Assembly: GCA_004555145.1 (NCBI GenBank)
Contig: SFJB01000002.1
Span: forward strand, 1-37,019
Origin: Bacteroidales bacterium
GTDB lineage: Bacteria > Bacteroidota > Bacteroidia > Bacteroidales > UBA932
Direction: 5' to 3'
Length of the DNA: 37,019 bases
In this document: one piece after another, positions 26,959 to 35,789 of the stretch
How positions within the stretch are numbered: the stretch's first letter is position 1
Layout: each line of letters begins with the position of its first letter
The notes under the pieces: generated by a model
What the model was told of the DNA's origin: nothing
Seen by the model: the letters and a program-made list of their open reading frames with translations, nothing else
Databases searched by the model: none
Program-made: the position numbers and the translations under genes

Positions 26959-27782
26959 TGGGACACGACAAGCTCAGAAAATTCGCAGAGAATGAAAGTT
27001 TTACCTGTCTTGTGCAGGCAGATTCGCGGGAATTGCTCGCGGATGGATACGCCAATCTGCGCAACCACCCCATAAAGGGACACTGGCGCGAGGAGAAATT
27101 CCCCTCGCTCAGGCCTGATGCCCCGCTGGTGCTGGAGCTAGGTTGCGGGAAAGGGGAGTACACCGTGGACCTGTCCCGCCGTCGCCCGGATGAGGCATTT
27201 GTGGGTGTGGATATCAAGGGAGCGCGCCTATGGAAGGGGGCTAAATACGTGGAAACCAACCACATACAAAATGCAGCCTTCCTGCGTGCGAGGGTGGAGT
27301 TCATTACAGCATTCTTCGCTCCCGGAGAAGTGTCCGAAATCTGGTTGACCTTCTCCGATCCTCAGTACAAAAGCCCGAATTCCAGACTCAGTTCCCCAGT
27401 CTTCCTGGAGAGATACAGCCGTATGCTCGCACCCGGGGGATTGGTGCACCTGAAGACGGACTCCCGCTTCCTGCACGAATACACCAAAGCCGTGTGCAAG
27501 GCCAACAAGCTGAAAATCAGGGTGTGCACAGAAGACCTGTATGGAGAGGTGGAGCAACTGCGCGACAAACTCGGAAGCGAGGTTTACGAGGTCAGCACTT
27601 TCTACGAGTCAATGTTCCGCGAACAGGGCTACAAGATCAACTATATATGCTTCGAACTGGATCACGAGGGCGAATTCCTTGCCCCGGAAGATTTTGATTC
27701 CGATTACTGGCGCTCCGTCGAGGGCCCGCGTCTGCTCTTCGGCCACGATTCGGCCGAGACCCGCCGCCAAAAAATGAAATAG
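26958..27782 (+). CDS. trmB: tRNA (guanine-N7)-methyltransferase, TrmB-like
   Basis: This SAM-dependent enzyme should methylate guanine-46 in tRNA. I start it at the ATG overlapping the GldH-like stop (274 residues); an in-frame start at 26943 would lie inside the upstream gene. The SAM site ELGCGKGEYT is at 60-69, followed by FVGVDIKGARLWKGAK. The TrmB-specific strand reads LTFSDPQYKSPNSRLSS, where other TrmB proteins have FPDPWPKKRH, so the tRNA-binding segment is diverged in the Bacteroidota manner. It ends two bases before convergent miaA. Confidence 0.92.
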   Translation: MGHDKLRKFAENESFTCLVQADSRELLADGYANLRNHPIKGHWREEKFPSLRPDAPLVLELGCGKGEYTVDLSRRRPDEAFVGVDIKGARLWKGAKYVETNHIQNAAFLRARVEFITAFFAPGEVSEIWLTFSDPQYKSPNSRLSSPVFLERYSRMLAPGGLVHLKTDSRFLHEYTKAVCKANKLKIRVCTEDLYGEVEQLRDKLGSEVYEVSTFYESMFREQGYKINYICFELDHEGEFLAPEDFDSDYWRSVEGPRLLFGHDSAETRRQKMK

Positions 27783-27784
27783 GT

Positions 27785-28609
27785 TCAGACTTCGGTCCAG
27801 TGAATTCTGATTCCGGAGCGCTCCATTCCCCGGAACCAGGTCATCTGCCGCTTTGCGAACTGGTGGATGGCAATGGCAAGTCTTTCGCGCATCTCTTCCC
27901 GACTCAGTTCCCCGAGCAGATATAGGGTGACGTACCTGTACTCCAGACCGTAGCCCAGCAGGGCTTCCGTACTTACGCCGGAGTCCATCAAAGCGCGAAT
28001 TTCGTCAACCATACCCTCCTCCAACCGGGCATCCAGGCGCGCGTCGATGCGTCTGTTGCGCGTGTCCCTGTCCACCAGCGTACCTATGAAATAGGGTGTG
28101 CGCGGCAAGCCTTCCACCCCGCTTCGTTCGCGTTGTTCGCTCAGCGGTGTGCGGGTGGTGAAGTCGTAGCCCGAGGTGACGGCGTTGATGTACATCCCTG
28201 TGCCCCCGCACAGAATCGGCAGCGCTCCTCGTGAGATGATGTCCGCCCACGCGCGCCTGAAGTCCTCCGCGAAGCGGTATACGTTGTACTGCTCCCCGGG
28301 TTCCGCTATGTCTATGAGATGGTACGGGATGTCGTCATACTCGCACAGGTCCTTGCCCGTGCCTATGTCCATACGCCTGTAAACCTGCCTGGAATCTGCC
28401 GAGATGATTTCTACGCCGCTGCACGAGTCCGCAAGCAGGCTTCCTAGCTCGTGCGCCAGGCGTACCGCGTATCTTGTTTTCCCCGATGCTGTCGGTCCAA
28501 GCACTACGATGAGATCGCAGCCCCCTTCCTTCCAGAGCTGCGCCAACCCGGCAGCCGAAATCTGTTCTGCCTCCGGAAGAGCTGCGGCTATGTTCTTGAC
28601 TTTAGGCAT
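27785..28609 (-). CDS. miaA: tRNA dimethylallyltransferase (MiaA)
   Basis: MiaA adds a dimethylallyl group to adenosine-37 of tRNAs that read U-starting codons. The P-loop GPTASGKT is at 38-45 and the substrate motif ADSRQVYR at 71-78, with DIGTGK following. At 274 residues it is shorter than the typical 300 or so, but the ending KRQMTWFRGMER is intact, so it appears to be a short type and not a truncation. It lies one base from smpB and forms an operon with metK and smpB, so three SAM- or translation-linked genes share a promoter. Confidence 0.95.
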   Translation of the reverse strand: MPKVKNIAAALPEAEQISAAGLAQLWKEGGCDLIVVLGPTASGKTRYAVRLAHELGSLLADSCSGVEIISADSRQVYRRMDIGTGKDLCEYDDIPYHLIDIAEPGEQYNVYRFAEDFRRAWADIISRGALPILCGGTGMYINAVTSGYDFTTRTPLSEQRERSGVEGLPRTPYFIGTLVDRDTRNRRIDARLDARLEEGMVDEIRALMDSGVSTEALLGYGLEYRYVTLYLLGELSREEMRERLAIAIHQFAKRQMTWFRGMERSGIRIHWTEV

Positions 28610-28610
28610 A

Positions 28611-29066
28611 TTACCCGCGTTCGAGCTCCCTGCGTATGTCCTTTTCCTTGATGCTGGCGCGCTTGTCGTACTCCTTCTTTCCCTTTGCCAGGGCGATGTG
28701 GAGCTTTGCGTAACCGTTGTCGGCTATGTATGCACGCGTGGCGACTATGGTAAGGCCCTTGGTCTTCACTGCCTGGGCAAGGTGGCGCAGTTCGCGCCTG
28801 GTGAGCAGGAGTTTGCGGTCGCGCATAGGCTCGTGACTGCTCCAGGCAGAGGCCCAGAAATAGGTGGCGATATTCATCCCGCGCACATAGAGTTCGCCGC
28901 CTGAAAAGTAGCAATAGGCATCCTGCAGCGACGCCTTCCCGGCCCGCAGGGACTTGATTTCCGTCCCGACGAGCACGATGCCAGCGTCGTATTGCTCAAG
29001 AAACTCGTATTCGAACGAGGCTTTCTTGTTGTTTATCTGCACTCTGCCTTTTGCTTTTGTTGCCAT
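28611..29066 (-). CDS. smpB: SsrA-binding protein (tmRNA rescue factor)
   Basis: SmpB binds tmRNA and brings it to stalled ribosomes for trans-translation. The 151-residue protein contains the OB-like core with YEFLEQYDAGIVLVGTEIKS and the conserved SLRAGKASLQDAY. The C-terminal basic tail (KGKKEYDKRASIKEKDIRRE), which enters the empty mRNA channel, is complete. It is located 3 bp after metK and 1 bp before miaA. The tmRNA gene itself is not in this window. Confidence 0.97.
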   Translation of the reverse strand: MATKAKGRVQINNKKASFEYEFLEQYDAGIVLVGTEIKSLRAGKASLQDAYCYFSGGELYVRGMNIATYFWASAWSSHEPMRDRKLLLTRRELRHLAQAVKTKGLTIVATRAYIADNGYAKLHIALAKGKKEYDKRASIKEKDIRRELERG

Positions 29067-29069
29067 AGA

Positions 29070-30308
29070 CTATTTCAGACCGAAGGTCTCCTTTATCAGT
29101 TCCACGCTGTCGAGTTTTTCCCATCCGAAGAACTGCATTCCGTCCTTGACATAAGGCTCGCGTCCCATGTGGCCGTATGCGGCGCACGGCTCATAGATAG
29201 GATTCTTGAGGCCGAACCTCTCGATTATTGCCGCCGGACGCAGGTCGAAGAGCTCCTGTACCCTGGCTGCGATGTATGCGTCGGCTTCCTGTCCGCTGTA
29301 GCCCGGTATCTCGGCGCTGCCGTAGCTGTCCACGTAAACGCTCACCGGCTTCGCGATTCCGATTGCGTATGCAATCTGCACCAGGCACTCCTTCGCAACT
29401 CCGGCCGCCACGAGGTTCTTGGCTATGTAGCGCGCCGCGTAGGCTGCGGATCTGTCCACCTTGGAAGGGTCCTTGCCTGAAAATGCGCCGCCGCCGTGGG
29501 CTCCGCGTCCGCCGTAAGTGTCCACGATGATCTTGCGTCCCGTGAGACCGGTGTCGCCGGCAGGTCCTCCGATCACGAATTTTCCGGTCGGGTTGACGTG
29601 GAGTATGTACTTGTCATCGAACAGGGCAGCCGTCCTCTCAGGTAGGGAAGATATCAGGCGAGGGATTACGATGTCCCTGATGTCCTTGCGTATGCGCTCG
29701 AGCATCTTCTCGTCCGTGTCGAATTCGTCGTGCTGGGTGCTCACCACTATCGTATGCACGCGCACGGGCTTGTGCTTGCCTGAAAATTCTACGGTGAACT
29801 GGGCCTTGGCATCAGGACGCAGATACGGCATGAGCTCAGGCTCGTTGTGGCGTATGTCTGCCAGGATCTTGAGGAGCCTGTGGGACAGCGACAGGGCCAG
29901 AGGCATATATTCATCCGTGTCGATGCTGGCATAGCCGAACATCATTCCCTGGTCGCCGGCACCCTGGTCCTCGGGCTGCTCTCGCACGACGCCGCGGTTG
30001 ATGTCGGCGCTCTGCTCGTGTATGGTGGAGATGATTCCGCAGGAGGAAGCATCAAATCCGTATTCCGCCTTGGTGTAGCCTATCTTCCTTATGACGCGGC
30101 GCACCGTATCCTGCACGTCCACATACGCTTTGTCGCTCCGCACTTCGCCGCCGACCACTACGAGTCCGCTGGTGCAGAATGTCTCACAAGCTACTTTTGC
30201 CTCCTTGTCCTGGCGGAGGAATTCATCAAGAATGGCATCTGAAATCTGGTCAGCGACTTTGTCGGGATGACCTTCGGAGACTGACTCCGATGTAAAGAGG
30301 TAGTTCAT
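29070..30308 (-). CDS. metK: S-adenosylmethionine synthase
   Basis: MetK makes S-adenosylmethionine from methionine and ATP. The 412-residue protein shows [19 protein letters not shown] at the N-terminus, with the ATP- and metal-binding His/Asp, followed by [13 protein letters not shown]. Further on lies the signature [20 protein letters not shown]. It is first in the metK-smpB-miaA operon. Its short 5' leader matches a SAM-II riboswitch, which would give feedback control by the enzyme's own product. Confidence 0.98.
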   Translation of the reverse strand: MNYLFTSESVSEGHPDKVADQISDAILDEFLRQDKEAKVACETFCTSGLVVVGGEVRSDKAYVDVQDTVRRVIRKIGYTKAEYGFDASSCGIISTIHEQSADINRGVVREQPEDQGAGDQGMMFGYASIDTDEYMPLALSLSHRLLKILADIRHNEPELMPYLRPDAKAQFTVEFSGKHKPVRVHTIVVSTQHDEFDTDEKMLERIRKDIRDIVIPRLISSLPERTAALFDDKYILHVNPTGKFVIGGPAGDTGLTGRKIIVDTYGGRGAHGGGAFSGKDPSKVDRSAAYAARYIAKNLVAAGVAKECLVQIAYAIGIAKPVSVYVDSYGSAEIPGYSGQEADAYIAARVQELFDLRPAAIIERFGLKNPIYEPCAAYGHMGREPYVKDGMQFFGWEKLDSVELIKETFGLK

Positions 30309-30309
30309 A

Positions 30310-30360
30310 TTTTTAGCATTTTTTTACTCGGGGTTGCAAGCATTCAAATCTTTCCCCTGA
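30310..30360 (-). ncRNA. Candidate SAM-II riboswitch in the metK leader
   Basis: Read on the minus strand, the leader has a P1 stem GGGG (30357-30354) pairing with CCCC (30333-30330). The 20-nt loop holds GAUUU and UUGCAA, and a 12-nt A-rich linker leads to GCUAAAAA (30317-30310), which ends one base before the metK ATG. This matches the SAM-II class in order, spacing and the bases known to contact SAM: the U residues in GAUUU, U-G in UUGC, and the U and A in GCUAAA. UUGCA in the loop can form the pseudoknot with UGC of the tail. P1 is shorter than usual, but position and gene fit. Based on recalled consensus, not on a covariance search. Confidence 0.78.
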
Positions 30361-30371
30361 TGTTAACGGCT

Positions 30372-30380
30372 GCAAAGATA
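30372..30380 (-). promoter_or_regulatory. -7 promoter element for metK-smpB-miaA
   Basis: TATCTTTGC on the minus strand lies about 64 bp upstream of the metK ATG. A start some 5 bases downstream leaves a leader of about 57 nt, nearly all of it occupied by the riboswitch candidate. Confidence 0.7.
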
Positions 30381-30468
30381 CACTTTTCCTGCGACATTGC
30401 GGAGCGTTGTTGCAAATTTTTAACATAAGACAAAAGCCCTTTGTTTTCGTTTTTAGCGGGAAAAGTGC

Positions 30469-30477
30469 TATATTTGC
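30469..30477 (+). promoter_or_regulatory. -7 promoter element for the Oar-like receptor gene
   Basis: TATATTTGC matches TAnnTTTG and lies 33 bp upstream of the receptor ATG. It is divergent to the metK element across a 203-bp intergenic region. Confidence 0.7.
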
Positions 30478-30510
30478 GCCGTGCAATTTTTTATTAATTT
30501 CTAAGTTATT

Positions 30511-33500
30511 ATGAACCAACTGTTTAGGTATGTACTCTCCTTTATTGGAGCAGTAATTCTATCTACTCTTTGCGTTTTCGCGCAGGTGACTACCTCTTCA
30601 CTCAACGGTAAGGTCTCCGATGCCAACGGAGAGCCTGTTCCGGGCGTTGCGGTAGTTGCAGTCCACACCCCTTCAGGTTCGCAGTATCACGCTGTCACCA
30701 ACGAGGAGGGTCGTTACTTCATCAACGGTATGCGTGCCGGAGGTCCATACACCGTTGAGGTAGTATGCCTTGGTTACCAGACGGTTACTTATACCGACAT
30801 AACCCTTCAACTCGCAGAAAGCTACGCTCTTTCAGCAACGCTCAAGGATGATGCCGAGATGCTTTCTGAGGCTATGGTAATCTCAACTGCAGCTTCCAAG
30901 TTCGCTGTCGAGAAAACCGGTGCCGCCACCAACATCAACAACAGCCAGATCACAGCTCTTCCTACCGTAAGCAGGAGCATTACCGATGTGACCAGGCTTT
31001 CCCCTTACGGAGGAAACGGAATGAGCTTCGCAGGAGCTGACGGACGTACCGCCAACTTCACCGTCGACGGAGCCAACTTCAACAACAACTTCGGTCTTTC
31101 TTCCAACCTCCCTGGAGGTGGCAACCCTATCTCAATAGATGCCATCGAGGAAATGCAGGTTGTGATATCTCCTTATGACGTGCGCCAGACCAACTTCATC
31201 GGAGGTGGTGTGAACGCCATCACCAAGTCCGGTACCAACACAGTCAAGGGAAGCGTATATTCTTACCACCGCAATGAGAATATGCGAGGCAATGCAATTG
31301 AAGGCGAGGACATTTCAGGTGCCCGCGACAGGGACCGCAACACCACTTACGGCTTCACCCTTGGCGGACCTATCGTGAAGAACAAGCTCTTCTACTTCAT
31401 CAATGCAGAGTACTCCAAGACTCCGACCGTAGCAAACCGCTGGAGAGGCTCTGAGGATGGTGTTGCTGATGCAGATGCAAACCTTTCCCGTACTACTCTC
31501 CAAGACCTCAAGACCGTATCCGACTTTGTCAAGAAAGAGTATGGATACGACACCGGCTCCTGGACTGATTTCCCTGCAGACGAGAGCAATATGAAGATTC
31601 TCGGTCGCATAGACTGGAACATCTCCGACAAACACAAACTTGCAGTCCGTTACAACTACACCCTCAACAGGAATTGGAGTGCACCTAACGCCTCCTCAAT
31701 GGACGGCGGCTCTCGTATGCCAAGTGCACGTACTTCCGTGAACTCAATGTCATACGCCAACTCCATGTACTCCATAGACAACGTCGTAAGTACTGTTTCC
31801 TTCGACCTCAACAGCCGACTCAGCGACAATCTGTCCAACCAGTTGCTTGCAACCTATTCGAAGCTTGACGATGTCCGCGGCACCAATTCGGCAGATTTCC
31901 CGTTCATCGATATTCTCAAGACCAAGGATGACGGCAACCAGGACAACTACATCGCCCTCGGTTACGAGCTCTTCACCTGGAACAATGCGGTTCACAACAC
32001 CGTAGCCAGCATCAAGGATGACCTTACCTGGTACAATGGCGACCACAAGGTTACTGCCGGAGCAAGCTTCGAGTATCAGATGGCCGACAACTCATATATG
32101 AGAAACGGTACCGGTTACTACCGTTACGCTTCCCTGGATGACTTCCTCAACAAGAAGGCTCCTGAGGTCGTTGCACTTACCTACGGATATGACGGAGAGA
32201 CCAACCCGGCAGCCCGCGTCCAGTTCTACAAGGCAGGCATCTATGCCCAGGATGACTGGCAGGTGAACGACAACTTCAAACTCACCGCAGGCATACGTCT
32301 TGACGGTCTTTTCTTCAACAATGTTGACCTGATGACCAATGCTGCCATCTACTCATTGGACTGGAACCCTGACAACAACGTCAACACCGTTTACAAGAAC
32401 GGACGTTACGGCCTTGTGGACGGCAACTACGTGCCTGATGCTAAGGGTGACTACATACGTACCGATGACGGCAAATATACCACTATCCCTAACCGCAAGT
32501 CAATCGACACCGGAAAGTGGCCTCAGGCAAGCATAAGCGTTTCTCCTCGAGTAGGTTTCACCTGGGATGTGTTCGGTGACAAGAGCCTCAAGTTCCGTGG
32601 AGGTACCGGTCTCTTCTCCGGACGTCTCCCACTTGTATTCTTCACCAATATGCCATCCAACTCCGGTATGGTGCAGTATCAGGCTAAGCTCGGTCCTACT
32701 GGCGACAGTGTCGATATGAACAAGTTCGCCGGCAATATCCTTACCAGCAAGGAGCTCTACAACAAGCTCGTTGAGCTCGGTTACCCTGAGACAATCGCTC
32801 CTGAAGACGGAACAATTTCTGGCAACTTCGCTGCAGTGGACTCCAAGTTCAAGATGCCTCAGGTATGGAAGAGCTCCCTCGCAATTGACTATGCATTCCC
32901 TACCTCCTTCCCATTCTCAATCTCCGCTGAGGGTATCTTCAACAAGACCATCAACGGTGTCGTACTCCGCGACTGGAGCGTGAAGGATCCTAACGGATTT
33001 GCAAGATTCAACGGCGCGGACAACCGTCCTATCTACGAGAACTCAAAGCTCAGCTATCTTGCTGACTACACTCCTGTCAAGGATGATGCCGGCAATATCG
33101 TAAACTACAAGCCGGTTTACAAGAATATGCCTAACGCATATGTTCTTGAGAACACCAACCAGGGTTATGGCTGGTCAGGTACCTTCACCTTGAATATGGA
33201 GCCGGTTGAAGGCCTTTCAATTATGGCTGCATACACCCACACCGTCAGCAAGGAACTCACCGGTATGCCGGGTTCAAACGCTTCTTCTGTGCTTTCTTAC
33301 ATCGGAACCGTTTACGGACCTAACAACCCTGGTCTCCACAACTCACAGTATGTTACCCCTGACCGTGTAGTTGCATCACTTTCTCACAGTGACCGCAGCG
33401 GCAACCATTTCAGCCTTATTTATGAGACCTGGAGGGGCGGATACAACTACTCCTATATGACTTCCAACGACATCAATGGAGACGGCTTCAACTACGATCT

Positions 33501-33975
33501 CATCTACATCCCGACTGATGAGCAGGTTGCAAAAAATGAGTTCCGTTTCGTGTCAGAGGATGACGCAAAGCGTTTCCTTGATTACGTGCACAACAACGAA
33601 TATCTCAGCGCCAACCAGGGCAGGTACGCAGAGTCCTACAGCCTGTATTCTCCTTGGGTTCACAGACTTGACTTCAGCTACAAGCACGACTTCTCCATCA
33701 AGGCAGGCAAGAATACCAACAAGCTTCAGCTCAGCATCGATATGAAGAATGTTCTCAACCTCTTCAACTCCAGCTGGGGTGTCAGCAAGTATCTCAACCC
33801 TGCACTCGGAAGCGACAATCCTCGTATCCTCAAGTATGAGGGTCTTGACGCAGAAGGATATGCTACCTTCTCTACAGCAAAGGCCGTCAACGGAAGTGTT
33901 GAGACCTTCGTGCCTCTTCACGCTATCGGCCAGTGCTGGTATGCATCCGTGGGTATCAAGTACATGTTCAACTAA
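30511..33975 (+). CDS. Oar-like TonB-dependent receptor with N-terminal carboxypeptidase-regulatory-like domain
   Basis: The 1154-residue outer-membrane protein has a signal peptide cleaved near residue 24 (VFA-Q), a carboxypeptidase regulatory-like beta-sandwich (about 28-112, with SSLNGKVSDANGEPVPGVAV), a plug (about 130-250) with DGRTANFTVDGANFNN, then a large barrel with many aromatic-rich strands, ending GQCWYASVGIKYMFN. Unlike SusC it has no SusD partner; it resembles Oar proteins, whose substrates are mostly unknown. It should import a bulky ligand using TonB energy. Two BACON/OB-fold-like lipoproteins follow, the first only 15 bp away, so they may supply surface ligand binding or cleavage. 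Confidence 0.9.
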   Translation: MNQLFRYVLSFIGAVILSTLCVFAQVTTSSLNGKVSDANGEPVPGVAVVAVHTPSGSQYHAVTNEEGRYFINGMRAGGPYTVEVVCLGYQTVTYTDITLQLAESYALSATLKDDAEMLSEAMVISTAASKFAVEKTGAATNINNSQITALPTVSRSITDVTRLSPYGGNGMSFAGADGRTANFTVDGANFNNNFGLSSNLPGGGNPISIDAIEEMQVVISPYDVRQTNFIGGGVNAITKSGTNTVKGSVYSYHRNENMRGNAIEGEDISGARDRDRNTTYGFTLGGPIVKNKLFYFINAEYSKTPTVANRWRGSEDGVADADANLSRTTLQDLKTVSDFVKKEYGYDTGSWTDFPADESNMKILGRIDWNISDKHKLAVRYNYTLNRNWSAPNASSMDGGSRMPSARTSVNSMSYANSMYSIDNVVSTVSFDLNSRLSDNLSNQLLATYSKLDDVRGTNSADFPFIDILKTKDDGNQDNYIALGYELFTWNNAVHNTVASIKDDLTWYNGDHKVTAGASFEYQMADNSYMRNGTGYYRYASLDDFLNKKAPEVVALTYGYDGETNPAARVQFYKAGIYAQDDWQVNDNFKLTAGIRLDGLFFNNVDLMTNAAIYSLDWNPDNNVNTVYKNGRYGLVDGNYVPDAKGDYIRTDDGKYTTIPNRKSIDTGKWPQASISVSPRVGFTWDVFGDKSLKFRGGTGLFSGRLPLVFFTNMPSNSGMVQYQAKLGPTGDSVDMNKFAGNILTSKELYNKLVELGYPETIAPEDGTISGNFAAVDSKFKMPQVWKSSLAIDYAFPTSFPFSISAEGIFNKTINGVVLRDWSVKDPNGFARFNGADNRPIYENSKLSYLADYTPVKDDAGNIVNYKPVYKNMPNAYVLENTNQGYGWSGTFTLNMEPVEGLSIMAAYTHTVSKELTGMPGSNASSVLSYIGTVYGPNNPGLHNSQYVTPDRVVASLSHSDRSGNHFSLIYETWRGGYNYSYMTSNDINGDGFNYDLIYIPTDEQVAKNEFRFVSEDDAKRFLDYVHNNEYLSANQGRYAESYSLYSPWVHRLDFSYKHDFSIKAGKNTNKLQLSIDMKNVLNLFNSSWGVSKYLNPALGSDNPRILKYEGLDAEGYATFSTAKAVNGSVETFVPLHAIGQCWYASVGIKYMFN

Positions 33976-33990
33976 TAAAGTTGTATAGTT

Positions 33991-35517
33991 ATGAAACTCA
34001 AGAATATTTTTGCAACCATTCTTGCAGGACTCGCAATATTCAATTCCTGTGTTCAGGAGGAGGAAATGTTCCTTTCCGAGGTTCGCGTGTCCTCTTCATA
34101 TATCGGAATTCCTGCTACCGGAGGCAGCAAGACCATTACCCTTACCGCAAACGGTGACTGGGCTATCGATGTCCCTGCAACCGTAGCAAAATGGCTCACT
34201 GTAAACCCTGTATCCGGAAAAGCCGGTACCGTGGAAGTGACTTTCACCGCAGCTGAGACCGCAACCACCAACAGTGCTGCTCTCTATGTGATCTGCGCAG
34301 GCAAAAGCCAGACTATCAACGTGCTTCAGCAGACTGAAAAAGTTGATCTTCCTATCTCTTCATCCAAGGTGGTGAATGCCGCCGAGGACGGAACAACCTG
34401 GCGTGTGAAGGGTGTTGTCAGAGGTATCGAGAATACCACCTACGGCAACTACTATCTCGATGACGCTGACGGCTCTGTATATGTTTACGGTACCCTCAAC
34501 AACGGTGAGGCAAAGAAATTTGCCGCACTCGGAATCGAGGCAGGTGATATCATCACTGTAGAAGGAAAGCGTGGCAGCTATAATGGCAACCCTCAGCTTG
34601 TAAATGTTGATGTTATTGCCATCGAAAAGTCCCTTATCAAGGTTGAGGAAGTGGATCCTGAGAACGCCGAGTTCCCTAAGGAAGGCGGAAGGGTTTTTGT
34701 GACCCTGACTGTCAAGGGAGATGGCGTAATGGCTGTTGTGCCTGATGCAGCAAAGAGCTGGCTCAGCGTTGGAGGAATTGCTGTCGATGGAGAACAGGCT
34801 GTAGTTCAACTCGTTGCAGCTGCGAACGCGGGCGGCGACCGCAGCGTACAGCTGACCTTCATGACTCCAAAGGGCGATAAGGAGTACACTGCTGTGCTTG
34901 ATCTTACCCAGAAGGGTTCCATCATCGATGCGACCGCTGCAGAGATCAACGCCGCCGAAGACGGTTCCACCCAGTATCGCATTACCGGTGTCGTAAGCAA
35001 AGTCGCCAACACCAAGTATGGCAACCTCTACATCAAGGATGCTACAGGAGAGGTATATGTTTACGGAACCAACGATTTCGCAACCTCAGGAATTGAGGAA
35101 GATGATATCGTTACCGTTGTAGGTCCTAAGACTTCCCATAACGGAGCTCCTCAGATGAAGAACGTCACCGTTGAGAAGAGAGTTCCTGTTCAGGATATCG
35201 ACCTCGCCTCTTTCCGTGCCCTTAAAAACAATAAGGAAGCTTGGTACAAGATCAGCGGCACGGTCGTTAAGAGCAGCGAGGAGGGTACCAAGTTCGACCT
35301 TGAGCAGTATGGCAACTTTGCCCTTTCTGACGGCACCACCGAAGTTTACGTTTATGGCGTAAAGACCGGTTGGGGCGGAGCAAAAGGCCAGTTCGGTACT
35401 CTTGGAGTTAAAGAGGGCGACAATCTTACCATCATCTGCTACAAGACCTCATACAATGAACTCGTCGAGGCTGACGGCTGCGTTTACGTATCACACGAGC
35501 CAGCTCAGGTTCAATGA
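33991..35517 (+). CDS. Surface lipoprotein with alternating BACON and OB-fold-like domains
   Basis: The 508-residue protein has a lipobox NSC with lipidated Cys20 followed by VQEEE, acidic residues like the Bacteroidota lipoprotein export signal, so it probably faces outward. Domains in order: BACON-like (about 25-115, with WLTVNPVSG at 68-76), OB-fold-like 1 (about 122-212), a second BACON-like sandwich (about 215-310), OB-fold-like 2 (about 314-398) and 3 (about 399-508). OB units 1 and 2 share the entry NAAEDG and exit VYVYGT motifs. No catalytic motif is visible, so it looks like a binding protein. BACON domains are usually linked to glycan binding; OB folds bind nucleic acid or oligosaccharide. 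Ligand unknown. It begins 15 bp after the receptor gene. Confidence 0.8.
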   Translation: MKLKNIFATILAGLAIFNSCVQEEEMFLSEVRVSSSYIGIPATGGSKTITLTANGDWAIDVPATVAKWLTVNPVSGKAGTVEVTFTAAETATTNSAALYVICAGKSQTINVLQQTEKVDLPISSSKVVNAAEDGTTWRVKGVVRGIENTTYGNYYLDDADGSVYVYGTLNNGEAKKFAALGIEAGDIITVEGKRGSYNGNPQLVNVDVIAIEKSLIKVEEVDPENAEFPKEGGRVFVTLTVKGDGVMAVVPDAAKSWLSVGGIAVDGEQAVVQLVAAANAGGDRSVQLTFMTPKGDKEYTAVLDLTQKGSIIDATAAEINAAEDGSTQYRITGVVSKVANTKYGNLYIKDATGEVYVYGTNDFATSGIEEDDIVTVVGPKTSHNGAPQMKNVTVEKRVPVQDIDLASFRALKNNKEAWYKISGTVVKSSEEGTKFDLEQYGNFALSDGTTEVYVYGVKTGWGGAKGQFGTLGVKEGDNLTIICYKTSYNELVEADGCVYVSHEPAQVQ

Positions 35518-35598
35518 GATCAAGGTGACTTACAAGCAATAATAACAGCCGGTATGGGCAGGCACGTCATACGCCTGTTCCGTTCCGCCTGATGATCA

Positions 35599-35632
35599 GG
35601 GGATGGCCATTCCGAATGGCCATCCCCTTTTT
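35599..35632 (+). terminator. Strong terminator after the first BACON/OB lipoprotein gene
   Basis: A 13-bp perfect stem (GGGGATGGCCATT / AATGGCCATCCCC), a 3-nt CCG loop and five T residues follow the stop codon by about 80 bp. It should end the receptor-lipoprotein transcript. Confidence 0.9.
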
Positions 35633-35760
35633 GCATAGCCGGCAGAGCCATGCAGATTGTTGGTAAGAGTACTTCTGAAATAGAACACCCCGGAGGGTAG
35701 GGAAGTGGTAACCTTCGAAGATTCTTTGCAAATAGGTAAAAATATTTCCGGATACCCATC

Positions 35761-35789
35761 CAGGGGCTGGTCCGAAAGACCGGCCCCTG
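35761..35789. terminator. Second GC-rich hairpin upstream of the last gene
   Basis: A 12-bp stem (one G-U pair) closes a 5-nt CGAAA loop. No T-run follows, so it may be a terminator of a small RNA, a processing or stability element, or a read-through barrier. Its core is shared with the terminator at 7210-7239. Confidence 0.5.

Noticed and set aside
30313..30519. Minus-strand 68-residue reading frame before metK
   Set aside because: It covers the riboswitch candidate, both promoter elements and the start of the receptor gene; not a protein.
30511..33975. SusC-type receptor of a polysaccharide utilisation locus
   Set aside because: There is no SusD, no sensor/regulator and no glycoside hydrolase beside it, and the sequence resembles Oar-like receptors instead.
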